Of a stretch of 64,000 nucleotides of DNA, positions 8,701 to 23,700 are shown piece by piece (position 1 is the first letter of the stretch; every line of letters begins with the position of its first letter). The position numbers and the translations under genes are program-made. The notes beneath the pieces were generated by a model that saw only the letters and a program-made list of their open reading frames with translations, searched no databases and was not told the DNA's origin. The stretch is from contig NZ_JACHML010000001.1 in the NCBI RefSeq assembly GCF_014208045.1, positions 3,534,001 to 3,598,000 on the forward strand, in the 5' to 3' direction. This DNA is from Microbacterium thalassium (GTDB lineage Bacteria; Actinomycetota; Actinomycetes; Actinomycetales; Microbacteriaceae).

Positions 8701-11700
8701 CGCCGAACACGATGTCGTGGTCGGCGCCGGTGTAGACGGTGTCGTCGCCGGTCTCGCCATGGACCTCGTCGCGGCCGCCGATCTGGATCGTCTTCCAGGA
8801 TCCGCTCGAGGTGTCGAGGACCATGGAGCACGTCGGCTGCGTGGGTGAGCCGTTGCAGTCGGCCCCTTCGGTGAGCCCGAAGTTCTGCGGCAGGAAGTCG
8901 GGGCCGCCGATCGTGTAGTCGAGCAGCTCCACGCCGCGCACGACGATCTTCTGCGGACCGTAGTCGTCGTAGTTGAACGTGACGTAGTTCGGGCCGGTCG
9001 CCGGCGGTTCGAAAACGCCGCCGGTGTTGTCGTCGCCGTTGACGTCGATGTGGTTCACACCGACGATGCGGATGATCCGCCCGTTGTCGCCGACGATCGT
9101 GTCGGCGTCGCGGGCATGCATGTTCCCGGGCACCGTCTGGTCGTCGAGGATGCCGCCGTCCAGCCCGGGCACGGAGTCGACGCCCGAGGTCTGGTCGTTG
9201 ATGCCGATGCGGATGCCGGCGCCGCCGAACAGGATGTCGGCGCCGCGGTCGTCGCCGGGCAGGTACCACGGCTGCGGGTTCGGCAGACCGTCAGGGCGCT
9301 GCTCCGGGTCGACGAGGCTGAAGAAGTCGCTCGAGCCCCCGAGGATGTCGTCCTGGCCGAGACCGCCGAGGACCCGGTCGTTGCCGCCGCCGCCTTCGAT
9401 GTAGTCCTCGCCGTCGGTCGCGGCCTCGAACGTCGCCACGACGTCGAGGGTTCCGACGAGGTCGCACACCACGCCGGCACCGTCCGGCAGGCAGCCGAGC
9501 GGCGTGCGCGACGCACCCGGGTGCACGGTGATCGTGTCGTCGTCGACCATCCGCGCGAACGCCTGCTCGGTGCCGCCGTCACCCTGGATCACGTCGTTGC
9601 CGAGCTGGCCGAACAGCAGGTCGTGGGCCTCGCTGCCGGCGAGCTCGTCGTTGCCGAAGCTGCCGGCGCCCTCGGAGCCGTCGTCGATGGCGAACGTGTG
9701 CCACAGCTCGGTCACGTCGTATTCGGCCCACCAGGGCGCCCCGTCGGGGTCACGGTACGGGCGCGGCGTTCCGTCGACGAGGAGCGCGCCGGAGTCGTCG
9801 GCGGTCGGCGTCGGTGCGCCGTTGCAGAGGTTCGCGGCCGTCAGGATGTCGCTGCGGCTGTAGAGCAGGGTGCCGCACAGGGTCTGGAAGCGCTCGCTGG
9901 TCCAGTCGCCGTGCGTGCGCACGATCCCGGCGGCGTCGCCGAACAGCATGTCGTCGGCCTCGTCGCCATCGGCCTGGTCGTCGCCGCGGCCGGCGATGAT
10001 GAGGTCGCGTCCGAGGTTTCCGAAGATGTGGTCGCCGTCGCCCTTCTGCAGGTTCACGCTGTAGACGGCGAGGATCGTCTCCAGCTCGGTGGTCTGGATC
10101 TTCTGAAGGATTCCGAGGCTGCGGATGTCCGGCAGGTTCGGATCCTGGACTTCCTGCAGCACGACCCCGTGGTCGCCGAAGACGACGTCGTCGTACACGG
10201 ACTCGGGGCCGCCCAGGACGGTCCACAGGCCCTCGCCGAAGATCAGGTCGTGGCCGCCCACGAGCAGGTCGTCGCGGACGAACGGCTTGTACGGCTGGAT
10301 CGTGGTGCCGTTGTTGATGTAGCCGGCTCCGGTGACGCTGGGCGCCGGCGAGAGGTCGCTGGTCGCGATGTCGAGCGCGCGCGTGAACATGTCGACGTTC
10401 ATGCCCGAGTCGCCGTAGATGTGGTCGACGCCACGCAGGCCGCGGATCTCGTCGTCGCCCGAGCCGCCGGCGAGGTGGTCGCCGGCCTGACTGCCGATGA
10501 TGAGGTCGTTCCCGACGCCGCCGTAGGCGCTGAACCCGACGGTCGGCAGCTCGCTGTGGCCGAGGTGCGCGAACAGGTTCGACGCGTCGATGATGTCGTT
10601 GCCCGCGTCGTCGTACGGGTGCGCGAGACCGAGCATCCACTCGTCGTCCTCGTTCTCGGCATCCGGGATGCGGGTGAACGGGTCGAAGGGCTTCGGCCCG
10701 AACTCCATGCCCAGGACGTTGGACGGGTCGCCGGCGTACCAGATGCCGTCCTGACCGGTGTCGCCGTAGACCACGAGCGGCGAGCCCGGACCGGCCGTCG
10801 CGTCGACGTCGCACGCGATGTCGAGGTACAGCGGGCTGACGGAGCCGAGGTTGCAGACCGTGATGGTGTCGCCGCCGACGCGGAGTCCGCCGTCGAGGTC
10901 TTCACGGTAGCCGGTGACCGTGAGCAGCGGCGCGTGCCACACCTGGTGTCCGTCGGCGTCGAGCGTGACGGTCGGCTGGAAGGCGACGTTGTGGAAGGTG
11001 AGGACGGATGCCGTGACCTCGGCGATCGTGTAGACGCCGGGCATCCCGCTGATGCGCACCTGCTGGCCGACTTCGAACTTGTCGGTGACGAACGAGCCGC
11101 CGTCCGTGCGGGTGAGCGAATCGGTGCGGATCTCCATCTCGTCGGTCGCGGTGACCTCGAGCGGGTCGGCGATGTGCACGGTCGTCGCCACCTCGCCGGT
11201 GGAACCGAGGTACTCCGGCCCCGAGAGGTACATGATCGAGCCGACGCCGCAGCCGGGGAACGGATCGCCGAAGTCGCAGTCGGCGAGCGTGCCGCCGAAG
11301 CCGAGGATCTCCCGGGTGAACGCCTCGCCGTCGAGCTGCACGTGCTGCGGGCCGCTGCCGTACGGGTCGAGCGCGACATAGCCGCTGCCCGGGAAGTACT
11401 CGTTGACACTCCACGGGCGACCATCCAGGCGCGTCAGCACGAGCTCGGTGCCGTCGGGCGCGTCGGGCGCGCTCGTCGCGCGGATCATGTCGAACGCGCT
11501 CTGCACCGTCGAGTTGCCGCCGCCGTGGATGACGGTGAGGCCGCCGTGCGGGCCGGGCACGAAGACCGTCGGCTCGTCGCCGAGCCCGGCGATCTGCGCG
11601 GGCGTGATCTCCTCGCCGCGACGGAGCGTGAGCATCGCGCCGTCCTCCGAGATCGCGGTGAGCCGCCACTGCCCGTCGAGGCCGTCGATCATGATCAGCT

Positions 11701-14700
11701 GGCCGATCACGAACCCGTCGTCACCCCACGCGCCGCTCTCGCGCTCCACGATGGCGCCGTCGCCGGCGATGTTCGGGGTGATGGTGATGTCGCCGGTGCC
11801 GGTGCCCACGACCTCGACGTCGCTGCCGATGACGTCGTGGAAGCCGACGCCCTCCGGTGCGGTGCCGGGAGCGATCTCCTCCAGGTACATCACCGTGTTG
11901 TCGGTGGTGTCGCCGGGGAAGTCGTCGCCGAACCCGGTCACGACGAACTCGACGCCGTCGATGGTCACCGGCATTCCGACGAGGAAGCCCTGCGCCTTCC
12001 AGTCGAACGGACCGTACGGGTCGGGCCGCGAGAGGCGATGCGTCGTGTCATCGGGCACCGTTTCGCCGACGCCGGGCTCGGTCAGCTCCACCGTGCCGGT
12101 GAGCTTGACCGCGTCATCCGGCTGGAGCGTGCCCTGCACGTCGAGGCGGTCGTTGCCGATGCCGAGCATGAGGTTGAAGACCTCGATGGTCGACTTCGCT
12201 CCGTCGGTCAGGTACTCGCCGTCGACGACCTGGACGGTGCCGAAGCTGATGCCCCCGGGGAAGATCTGCCCCTCGCCGAACGTCTCGTCCTGGTCGCCGG
12301 CGTAGCCGTCGCCGAAGTCGAGGTCCTTCGCCATGCCGAAGCCGCGCAGCGTCGTGCTGTTCATCGCTCCACGGCCGTGGGCCTGGCTGGAGTCGTTGTA
12401 GATGTTCAGCATGTCGATCTGCTTGGTCTCGGGCGCCTGCGTCGCGATCGCGAACAGCGGCCCGTCCTGCTCGCCCGGCAGCTTCAGACCGAGCTCGAGC
12501 GACCGATCGGCGCCCGACACGCCGCCCTCGACGGCGAGCGGTCCCCTCAGCTTCGACAGCAGGTGGGTCGAGGTCGGGAAGATCTTCACACCCTGGCGCT
12601 GGATCGGCTGCTCATAGGCGATGTCGGCTTCGAGGACGACCTGCTTCTCGACGTAGTAGTCGGTGTCGTCGAAGGTGACGACCGCCGCGATGCGCGTCAC
12701 CGTGACGTATCCGTCGAAGCCGGTCAGGTCGTCTCCGGGAGCGAGCAGGACCTGGCGCAGCTCGAGCTTCTCGTCCTTGGTGTCGTTCTCACCGCGCAGG
12801 ATCGCGATCTTCGCCCGCACGCACCCGACGTCGCCGTCGCAGATCTCGACCCACTGTCCCTCGATGAATCCGTCGGCGAGCCAGCTCGAGGCGTCGTCTC
12901 GCTCGAGACGCCATGCACCGCCGACGAGCTGCGCCGTCGCATCGCCGTCCCACGCACCGACCGCGCGCAGCTGGTTGATGGTGTCGTTCTCGGTGGGGAT
13001 CGCCGGTGTGCAGCCTCCGACGCTCTGGTCGACGTCCAGCGAACCGCCGTCGGGCGCGATGCCCGTGATCGTGTAGATGGTCGCGCCGCACCCGGAGATC
13101 GTGATGCGGTCGCCCACCGCCAGCCCCTCGTCGAGGAAGCTGCCGAGATCGCTGCCGTTGGCGCGGGTCACGGTCGTGCCGGCGAAGCTGAGCTTGCCGA
13201 GGAACACGCGGGTGGGGACGTCGCCGCCGATGATCTCGTAGTCGACCTGCGGGTCGAGGACATCGCAGTTCATGCCGTCGCTGTCGCACAGCCTCACGAC
13301 GTCGACGAGGCCGTCGGGCAGGAGCGCGATCTGCACTTCGCCTGTCGGCGGCTTGGTGAGCCGGATCGTGTAGTCGTCGGTCGTGCCCGGAATGCTGCAC
13401 GTCGCGTCGCCGCACTTGACGATCACCGTGTCGGTGCCGCTGATGTCGGTGATGACGAACGGCGTCTCGTCGTCGTACACGACAACGTCGCTGCGCTGCG
13501 GACCGCTGCGCAGGTTCGGGAACGGGTACGCGTACTCGGCGTCCGCGCTGCTGAGCGCGGCGTACAGCTCGTAGAAGACGACGGCGGTCGTCGGGTCGGC
13601 CGGGTCGGCGTTGTCGCGTGCGTTCGCGACGACCCGGATCGGCAGGTCCCAGTTGCCGCTGGTGAACTGGACCGCGTAGTGGGTGCCGCCGTCGGGGTCG
13701 GCGAACTGCTGCAGACGAGACGCGGCGAGGCCGGGGAAGGTCAGCTGGAGGATCGCCTGACTCTCGGCATCCATCCACACCTTGACCCAGATGGTCTCGG
13801 CGCCGGGGTTCTTCGCGAGCGAGAGCAGGATGTCGTCGTTGCGCTCGGTGGTGCCGTCGCCTTCGATGACGTAGGTGCCGGCGTCGAGCTCATCGGTGCC
13901 GGGCGCGACCGGGATCGCGTACACACCCGGGGTGTCGTTGTCGTATACCAGCGCGTTGACCTGGCGGACACGTGCCATGTGGAAGGTCTCGTCCGCGCTG
14001 ATCACGGAGTGCTGGATGACGACCCTGCGGTCGCCCTCGGCCCGCGGGTCGTCGACCGCGTAGACGTAGACGCGCTGCGGGGTCATCCAGTTCATGTCGT
14101 CGAAGGTGAGCACGACCTCGCGGCCCGCACGGTCGTACACGACGCCGTTGCGGACATAGTGGCGCTGGAACTCGCCCTGCTCGTCGCAGTCGGCGTCCAC
14201 CGCTCCGACGCACAGCCACACGGTGTCGCCGATGCCGTCGGGCAGCGGGTCGAAGCCGTTGTAGACCTCGGGGCCGGGGTTGATCTCGTGGCCGAACGCC
14301 TCTTCGGACGGCGAGTACGCGGCGGACACCGTCACATACACCGGGGCATCCGGCTGCTCGGCGAGCTCGACCGTATAGTACGCGGTCTCGTCGATGGTCG
14401 AGCCCCCGCCTTCGCGCACGACCGTGCCGCCCGTCTGCTCCTTGATCACGACCACGCCCTGGTCGCCGACCGCAAGGTTGTACGGCACCCCGTCGGTGGG
14501 CAGTCCGTCGTAGCCCGAATCGGTCGCCGAGGTGACGAGGTGATCGACCGCGCCGGAGAGGCCCTCGAGCTCGCGCGTGACGATGTCGGCGGTGACGTCG
14601 CCGGTCACGCTGATCATGTCGGAGCCGAGACCGCCGATCACGCGGTAGGCGACGCCGTAGGCCGTGGACTGCACGAAGAACTGGTCGTCGCCCTCGAGCC

Positions 14701-17700
14701 CGTCGACCTCGAGCACCTCGATGGTCGTGTAGCGGACGAGGAGGCCGGCGCCGTAGATGCCGGTGTCGGTGATCGCGAAGTCGTCGGCGAACTCCGTGCC
14801 GAGCACGACGAGCTTGTCGAAGCCGGTGCCGCCGTCGACGTTGACCGGGGCGTTGACGTTGTACTGGACCTCGTCCTCGCCGCCGCCCGCGCGGATGTCG
14901 AGCGGTCGGTTCGTCGAGAAGCCGAGGCCGATGATCGGCACCGCGACGCCGTCCTCATCGAGCGGGATGATGTCGTCCATCCACCAGCGGTTGTCGAGGT
15001 CGACGTTGCTGCCCGGCTCGTGGTTGTACGTTATGTGCGCGTCGGCGTTGTTGCAGACGCCGTCGCCGTTGTTGTCGTACCGGATGTAGCCGTCGGCGAG
15101 CTGGCACTGCCCGTCGACGTGGCCGTCGTCGCCGTCCATCGGGTACTCGCCGGTCTCGGGGTCGGCGTCGAAGCTCACGTCGCTGTACCCGCATCCGTTC
15201 GCCGCATCCCCGGCATCCGCCGCGTTGTCGGCGTTGGTGTCGCACACCGCGGCGATCGCGAACGCGCGGACCACGAACAGGTCGTTGTCGTCGTCGCCGT
15301 TCAGCTGGATCTCGGCCTGGTTGGAGTAGACCGTGAACCTGTCGTTACCGGTGCCGCCGGTGGCGATCAGCGGCGCGTGAGCGCCGGGGCTCAGCCAGCC
15401 GCGCGTCGTCGGCACGAGAGCCGGGAACGTGTCGGCCGGCAGCAGCGCGCCGCCGTCGGGCGCGAGGTCGTCGTCGCGCTGCGTGCCGAAGATCTGGCCG
15501 ATCTGGAAGGTGTCGTTGCCGTATCCGCCGTCGAGGGTGATGGTGGCCGAGGTGTCGTCGACGTAGAACGCGTCGTTTCCGCCCTGGCCGAAGACGGTGA
15601 TGCGGCCGTTGAGCGCGGTGTCGTAGGTGACCCGCTGCACCAGAGCGCTCGGCTCGTTGCCCTGGATGCGGTCGCGATAGGTGCCGATGCCGCCGTCGTC
15701 GGCGGCGCTGTCGCCGGCCAGCAGGGCGATGAACGCCGGGTGGTCGGCGGTCTCGGTCGCCGAGTCGCAGGTCGCCGGCACGCCGCTGACGCCGTAGGGC
15801 GACTCGTTGTCGATGCAGACGAGCGCACGCAGCAGCCAGATGTCGTCGGTGGCCTTGTTCTCGCCGTCTTCGGAGCCGTTGAAGTCGTCCGACAGGTTGT
15901 CGTAGCCGTAGATCTCGAGCTCGTCGACGCCGTTGTCGGGCGCGCCCGTGTCGAGCACCTGGATGACGTAGTTGCGGATGCTGCCGTGGCTGCCGTTGGT
16001 GTAGACGGTGTAGTGGTCGCTCTCGCCCTGGCCGTCGAGCGTCAGCGCATGCCCGGCTCCATTGCCGCTCTGCAGTCCGGTCGGGCTCGTGACGATGTCC
16101 ATCGACTGGAGGTACCAGACGGTGAATTCGTCCTCGCCGTCCGTCGTTCCCGGCGTCGGAACCGCATTGCCGTGGACCGTGGTCTTGGAGCCGAGGAAGA
16201 TGTAGCCCGGGTCGCCGAGGCTGAGCTTCGAGTCATCGAGGTCGAGACCCGAGGGGTCGCCGAGCTGGAACACGTCGACGTCGACTCCGCCCCAGATGTC
16301 GGTCTCCCAGACGGGCACCGGCGCGGTCGACGGGGCGCACGCACCCTCGGGGTGGCCGAAGCCGTCGATGTCGGCCCCGGTGACCATGCAGTCGGCGGTG
16401 ATCTCGCCGCGCAGGATCATCGTGGTGCCGCGTTCGGGCACGGGCGCACCGAGCGTTCCGCCGCTGTCGAGGTTCAGCCAGTCGCCGCGGATGTCGATGC
16501 CCTCGTTCGCGAGGATGCGGCTGTTCTGGTGCAGCGTGATGTCGTCGCCGACCCGCAGCTCGACACTTCCCGTCTCGGCGAAGACCGTGCCGTTGGGGAT
16601 GATCCGCAGGTGGTCGGGGTCGTTCCCGGGCACCGTGTCGTTGTCTTCGGCGAAGTTCGCGGACCCGTTGCGGATGAGGAAGAGGTCCTCGTCGAACTGC
16701 GCGGACTCGCGGACGGTGAGCCGGATGTCGCCGCCGGTGGTGTGCGCGTAGACGAGCCGCAGGTACGCGTCGGTCTCGGTCAGGAAGATGCCCCCGGATG
16801 CCTCGAGCGCGACGTCGTCGGCGACGGCGATCAGGCCCGCATCCGAGGTTCCGTCCGAGTTGTCGGCGCAGTTGGGGTTGTCGCACGCGAACGGCGAGCC
16901 GACCAGCGAGTCGATCTCGAGGTCGTTGGCGCCGTCGGTGTCGCCGATCGAACCGCCGTGCGCGTCGATGTCGATCGTCTGCCCGATGACGTCGGCGGCG
17001 GCATCGTCGAGGGCGTCGCGGATGCTGCCGTTCCGGCTGCGCAGCGACACGTTGCCGGTGGTCAGGCCCGTGATCGGGGCGTTGTCGCCGGCGGTGTGCA
17101 CGAGGCCGATCTGCATGTCTCCGTCGACCTGGTCGAGGAAGATGCCGAAGGTCTTGTCGTCGTCCGCGGCCGTGTCGAACGCGTTGAGGATGCCGAGCGG
17201 GCCGCCGATGGCATCCACCTCGATCTCGAGGAAGTTGTCGGGGAGACCGATGCCACCCACACCCGAGACGCTGCCGGGCTGGCCGAGTCCGTTGTCGCCC
17301 GCGGTCAGCGTGATGTTCCGGCCGGTCACGTCGACCCCGGTGAGCGGGCCGCCGGTGTCGAGGTCGTACGCGTCGACGAGCGTCGAGTCGTCGTCGGTGT
17401 CGAGGATGCCGGCATCGAGTTCGGCGTCGAGGATCTTGCGCGGCGAGCGCAGGTCGACATCCGCGCCGATCGTCGCGGTCGTGCACGCCTTCGGGGTCGC
17501 ACCGGAGCACAGCCCGGTGGTGTGGATGTGGCCGACGCGCAGGTCGCCCTTGCCACTCTGCTCGACGACCGTGATGTCGCCGTTGTTCAGGACATCGATC
17601 TTGCCGGAGCCGTCGGTCACACCGTGGGTCGCGGACGTCTCGTCGTCGGTCCAGGTCGCGTCGACGTCGGTGTACGCGAGGATCGTGATCTCGGTCGCGG

Positions 17701-20700
17701 CCGACGTGTGGAAGATCGCGATGTTGTGACCCGCGCGGATGTCGCTGAAGGTGTAGTACGCACGGATCGGGTCCAGATCGGTTCCGAATGGCACCGCGAC
17801 AACGTCGCCGCCGACGATGACCGGCTCCACGATTCCGCCAGGGCACCCGTCCGAGTCCTCACGGAAGTAGCACGTGGTCGGCACGGTGTACGTCGGAGAT
17901 CCGGTGCCGTACGGCGCCGGCTTGTCGTTCGGGCTGTAGACGTCGACGTTGACGTCACCCAGGGTCGGCAGCTGGATGCCCTCGGCACTGTCGCGGAGGA
18001 TGACGACCGCGTCGCCGCCGGCCCTGATGGGCCCGATGACGGGCTGGACCGCGGACGTGCTGGCCGTGAGCGCGTCGCGACGGATCACTCGCAGGTCGAG
18101 GTAGAGGTTCTGGCCCGCCTCGACGTCGAGGGCGACGGGCTTGAACACGGCGGGGACGCCGACTTCGCCGGTGTGGGTGATCTGGTGGAGGACGAGCGCG
18201 ATCGGGCTCGGGATGGTGCCGATCGAGCCTTCCTCCGCGTCGAGCGTCGCGGTGTTGCTGTAGATGGTCTCGGTGCCGCCGTCGGGGTCGCGGAGGATCG
18301 AGCCGCGGTCGTTGGTGATGCGGGTGGTGCCGATGGTGTTGACGATGTCGCCGTCGTACGTGATGTCGAAGCCGGTGGTCGTGCCCGCGCGCAGGCTCTC
18401 GATCACCACGTCGGTGGCGGGGAAGATGTGCTGAAGGTCCCACGTCCACGCGGGCGGGTACGGAGGCGCGTGGGGGCCGTTGTCGACCGACACGCTGATC
18501 GTGGCCGCCGGGGTCGTGGTCAGGTGCGAGTTGAGGGTGTTGATCGACACGCTCTGCGGGTCGTTGGTGCCCTCGATGTAGATCGCCTTGTCGGAGGAGT
18601 TCCGGATCAGCAGCGAGTTCCAGGTCTGCTGGATGTAGAACGTGCCGTCGTGGCCGCCGATCGTCCCGTCGCAGAGCAGGTCGCAGCTGCCGCTGGCATC
18701 GTTGGTCTCGAACAGTGCGGCCGGGATCTCGTCGTAGATGATCGGGTCGATCCAGATCGTGCCGCCGGGGACGACGTCGCCGATGCCGAGGGCACCGCCG
18801 CCCTGCGTCGCACGGACGGTGACGTTGTCGGTCTTCGCGACGATCTCACCCGTTTCGTCCACGATGAGGATCGGGTTCGGCTCGCCGAGGAGGAAGACGG
18901 TCGAGTTCCACGTGATGGCGCGTGCCTGGACGTTGGTGACGTCGGCGTCGGAGGAGCCGACGTCGAAGAATCCGCCCGAGCGTCGCGCCGAGGCCGACAG
19001 GTTGTCGAAGGTCGTCACGGCCCGCACGACGAGTTCGGCGGTGCGCACGATCGACTCGTCGACCCCGACGACCTGGGATGCCCCCGAGAAGGTGACGCTC
19101 GCGCGCGCGTCGGTGTCGCCGCCGCCGCAGCCGCAGCTGGAGCGCGCCGTCGCCGACAGATCGATGTTCTTGTGGCGCGACTGGATGAGCACGGACGCGC
19201 CCTCGACCTCCGATCCCGTCTCGAGCGTCGTCGTCACGGTGTCGGCGAGCTTCACGTGCGCGCCCGCGTCGGAATCGGCGCCGAGGGCGTAGGCACTCGC
19301 CGACGAGTTGGCCTTGCCGAGCACGGTCACGTCGTGGCCGACGAGCGCCCCGTCGCCGTCGATCGAGTAGCGGATGCCGGTGCCCGCCGAGATCTGCACG
19401 GCTCCACCGCGCAGCAGCGCGCCGGTGCCGATCGTGGTGCTCACGGCCGCGGTGTGATCGTTTCCGATCTGCACGCCACGGCTCGAGCTGTCGTTGGCGT
19501 CCACATCGGTGCCCAGACCACCGGACCCGGCGGACGCGTTCGCGCGCCCGTCGACGCCGGCCGCGGCATCCACGAGGATCGTGCGGTTGGCGAAGAGTTC
19601 GCCCGAGACGGTCGTGGCGATCTCGTATCCGATCTCGAGGTCGACGAGGGCGTCGGCGCCCGCGATGAGACCGCCGGTGCGGTTGACGGCTTCTCCGTTG
19701 GCGGTGTTGAAGCCCAGTGCTGTGACGGCGATGTCGGAGGATGAGAAGACCGTGGCGCCGGAGGCGACGTCGACGGTGACGGTGTTGCGGACGACCGCGC
19801 CCGAGTCGGCGCCGCCGAAGGCCAGGAAGCCGCCGCCCACGCCCTTGGTGGCGACCGCGACGCTCGAGAACGACTCGCCGGCGATCTCGACCTCGCCGCC
19901 GCGCAGCGTGCCGCCCTGCACCGACGCGGTCAGGTGCGGGTGCGAGGTGACGTCGGAGTCGACGTCGCTGAAGCGGAACAGTCCGCCGCCGACGCCGGTG
20001 GCCGCCGAACTCACGACCCCGTTCGCGCCGCCCGCGGGGTTCGCCAGGAGTGCGTCCGGCCCGCCGACGCCGAACAGCACGTGCGGGTTGGAGGCGGCCG
20101 GCAGCGAGCTGCCGAAGTGCAGGGTGAGCTGGTGGGTGCCCGTGCCGTTCGCGACCACCGCGATGCCCTCGTTCACGAGCCGGTGCGTCCCGGACTTGCT
20201 CACCAGACCCGTCACGAGCGCGCCGCCTGTGGTGCGCAGCTGGAACTGCGTGCCGTTGAGCACATCGATGACGTACATGCCGCCCTCGGTGAGCCCGATG
20301 TTCTCGTGCCCGACCCGGGTGAGGGTGTGCAGCGCGAGCCGGTTCGCCTCGAGCGTGCTGTACGAGATCGGCAGCACCTGGATGTTGCCGCTGCACGGCT
20401 GGATGTCGGTGCCGGGGCCGGGATCGGCGTCGTAGGTGCCGAACCCGGCGTGGCAGTACGAGTCGGCGAGGCGGACCAGGTCGGGACCCGCGGACTCGGA
20501 CCCGCCGACGATCCAGACGTGCTGCCCGTTCGACAGGCCGCCGAGGACGGGACCGCCCGACACGGTGTAGACGTACTCCGCGCCCTCGATGCTGCCGTGG
20601 TCCGGAGCGTAGATCGTGTTCTCGCCCGACGAGTAGTCGATGTTCCCCGACCCGGTCGTGTCGATGATGCCGTCGCCGTCGACGGTGACGTCGACGAGGT

Positions 20701-23700
20701 GCGAACGGAACTCGATGACCGGCGGCGCGTGGTACACGACCGTCAGTCCGTCCAGGCCCGCCGTCGAACCGACGGTGAACGTGTCGCCGCCCGAGATGTT
20801 GGGAGCCCCCGACCACACCGTGGCGCCGTTCGCGCCGAGCGGGGTCGTCGACAGGCGCAGCCGGTACGCGTCGACGACGAAGACGTAGTACGAGGCGCCG
20901 CAGGTGAGGGTGCCGCCGCCGTAGGTGCCGAACGCGGTGCCGCCGCCGCACGTGTACGTGACGACGTCCCCGGTCAGCAGGTTGTGGCCGGACGGGAAGT
21001 ACAGGCCCGCGGTGACGTCGTCGACGGCATCCGCCCAGGAGTCGCCCATGCCCGGCTGGTCGGCGATGAATTCCAGGCCGAGCTTCAGCGCGTAGTCGTT
21101 CTCGACGATGACGCCGAGGGTGCGCCCGTCGGCCAGCCCGCTGATGGCGTACGGGTTCGGGTCGTTCTCGCCGATGTTGCCGGGATCGGGCGCGCCGTAG
21201 GTGACCGAACCGCCGGTGGCGAGCCCATGCGGCAGGGCGAAGCAGATCGTGTCGTCACCGGCGCAGTCGAGCGAGTCGATGGTGCCGTCGCTGAGTTCCT
21301 CCAGGGCGCTGCCGTGCTGGGCGCGCACCGCCAGCAGACCGCCGGCCTGGACGAAGCCGCCGGTGATCGTCGACGAGACGATCGGCGTGCTGCTCGCGTC
21401 GGCGCTGAAGCCAGCCTGGATGTCGATGAGCCCTCCCGAGGCGGCGTATGCGTACGCGTCGGAGTCGGTGAGCGACTGGGCCAGAATGATGACGTCTCCG
21501 GAGGCCGTGACATCGCCGTTGCCGACGCGGGCACGGACCTCGGGGGCCGTGCTCGCCGAGGCGGACGACGCGCTGATGGCGACGAGCCCGACGCCGAAGG
21601 TGTCGACGCTGGCGCTCGTGGCGTCGTCGCCGATGGCGCTGACCAGGATGGCTCCCGCACCGGGGACCCCGACGGTGCCGAGCGCCGGGTCGATGGTCGT
21701 GGAGCCGACGTCGCCCTCGATCGTCGCCGTCGTGTGCGCCTCGACGGTCGCGTTGGGGAAGATCACGCTGATGCTGACGCCGCCGATGCCCTTGCCGCCG
21801 GCGACGGCCGTCGCGCGGTTCACCGCGTGCGCCGACACGGTGAGCAGGCCCACGATGCCGGTGAGCGAGGCGCCGCTGCCGATCGCTGCGGAGGTGACGG
21901 TGGTGTCGGTGATCGTCGCGTCGGCATCGCCGCCGGTGACCGCACCGATGCCCGTGGCCAGGACGTTCAGCGTGGAGACGACCGTGTTCGTGGCATCCGC
22001 CTCGATCGTCATCGTGCCGGCCGAGGTGACATCCCCGGTCCAAACAGCGGTCGTCGGCGCCGAGATGTCGGCATTCGGTGCGCTGACGGCGATGCCGATG
22101 AGGATGCCTCCGGTGATGACGTTCGACTTCGCGTTCGCCGCCGCCGAACTGACCGCCTCGATGGCGACGTTGCCGGTGGCGGCGATCGAACCGGCGCCCG
22201 AGGCCTTCGTCTCACCGGTGTACTTCGCGTTGCTGGATCCGATCGCGAGCGAGGCGAAACCGACCGAACCGGTCTGGATGTCGGCGTCGACGTCGACGAC
22301 CGCGTTTGCGCGCACGGTGACGTTCGTGGCGGCGGTGACGGCGCCGTCGAGCGTCGCGGTGGTGTCGGCGTCGACCGTGCCGATCGCGACGAACGCCTTG
22401 ATGTCGGCGAGTCCGCCGACCGAGGCCGAGTCGATGATGCCCTTCGCGACGTAGCCAGTGCCCTGGGTCTGCGCCTTGATGGTGATCGCGCCGGTGGAGC
22501 CCAGGCTCGATCCGCCCTCCGCGCTCGCGGTGATGTACGCGCCCGAGGTCACCTTCGCGCTCGCCCAGGCGCCCGAGACGCCGATGAGCGAGCCGGAGTA
22601 GAGCTCGGTGCGCGTGTCGGCCCGGTTCGATGCCGTGGCGATGACGTCGATCTGAGAGGCGCCGCTGACCGTGCCGGTGGCCTTGGCCGTGGTGTGCCCG
22701 GAGAGCTCGGAGAACACGACGGTGATGCCGATGGTCGCAAGTCCCACCGCCACGCCCGGCGCCGAGACGACGGCGGAGTTGGTGGCGGTGGCGGTCGCCT
22801 CGACCGCGCCTGCGGTCGTGACGTTGCCGCCGAGAACCGCCTCGAGGTGCCGCGACGAGTTCGAGCGCGCGACGGTGAGGCCCACAGCGACGGCGCCGAC
22901 GGTGACGTTCAGGGTCTTCGTCTCGACGGTGCGCGTGCCGTTCGCGGTGACGTGGACGCCGCCGGAGCCGATCGTGCCCGACGGCGAGGCGGTCGCCTTG
23001 GCGGTGCCGCTCAGGCTCACGAACGCGACGACGCCGCCGATGGCGCCGATGCCGCCGGCGACGCTGACGGCCATCGCGCTGACGGTGATGTCGTCCTGCG
23101 CGCTCGACGAGAAGGAGGCGACGGTGCCGGTGCCGCCGACGGTGACCGTGCCGGTCTCGGACGTGTTGTTCCCCGAGACGTTGACGACGGATACCGAGAC
23201 GCCGGCACCGATGGCTCCGACGGCGATGGCGAGCGACAGGCTTTCGATGTCGCGATCGGCGACCGACGAGACGCTGACTCCGCCGCCGGCGCGGGTGATC
23301 TGCGCCCCGCCGTCGATGTGGGCCCGCTGCGTTCCGCTGTCGTTGATCACGACGACCTGACCCGCGATGCCGACCAGACCCGCGGCCCCCGAGAAGCCGA
23401 GGCCGAAGACGTCCTCGACGAGGCTCGCCTTCACCGAGACGGCGTCGCTGCCGCCGGTGCCGGCGGTGATCACCGCGGTCGAGCCGATGCCGGCATCCGC
23501 GACGCTCTTGATGTTGAGCACCAGCACCGAGATGCCGACGCCGACCAGGCCTGCGCCCGCGGCCCCCGCGACGCCGAGCACGGTGACGTCGTCCGACGCC
23601 CAGGCGCGCACGCTGCCGCCCGCGTCCACGGTGCCGTTGATCGTCGCCGTCGTGCCGCCGGCGGGCACGGCACCCAGGGCGTCGGTGCCGGGGTTGGTCG

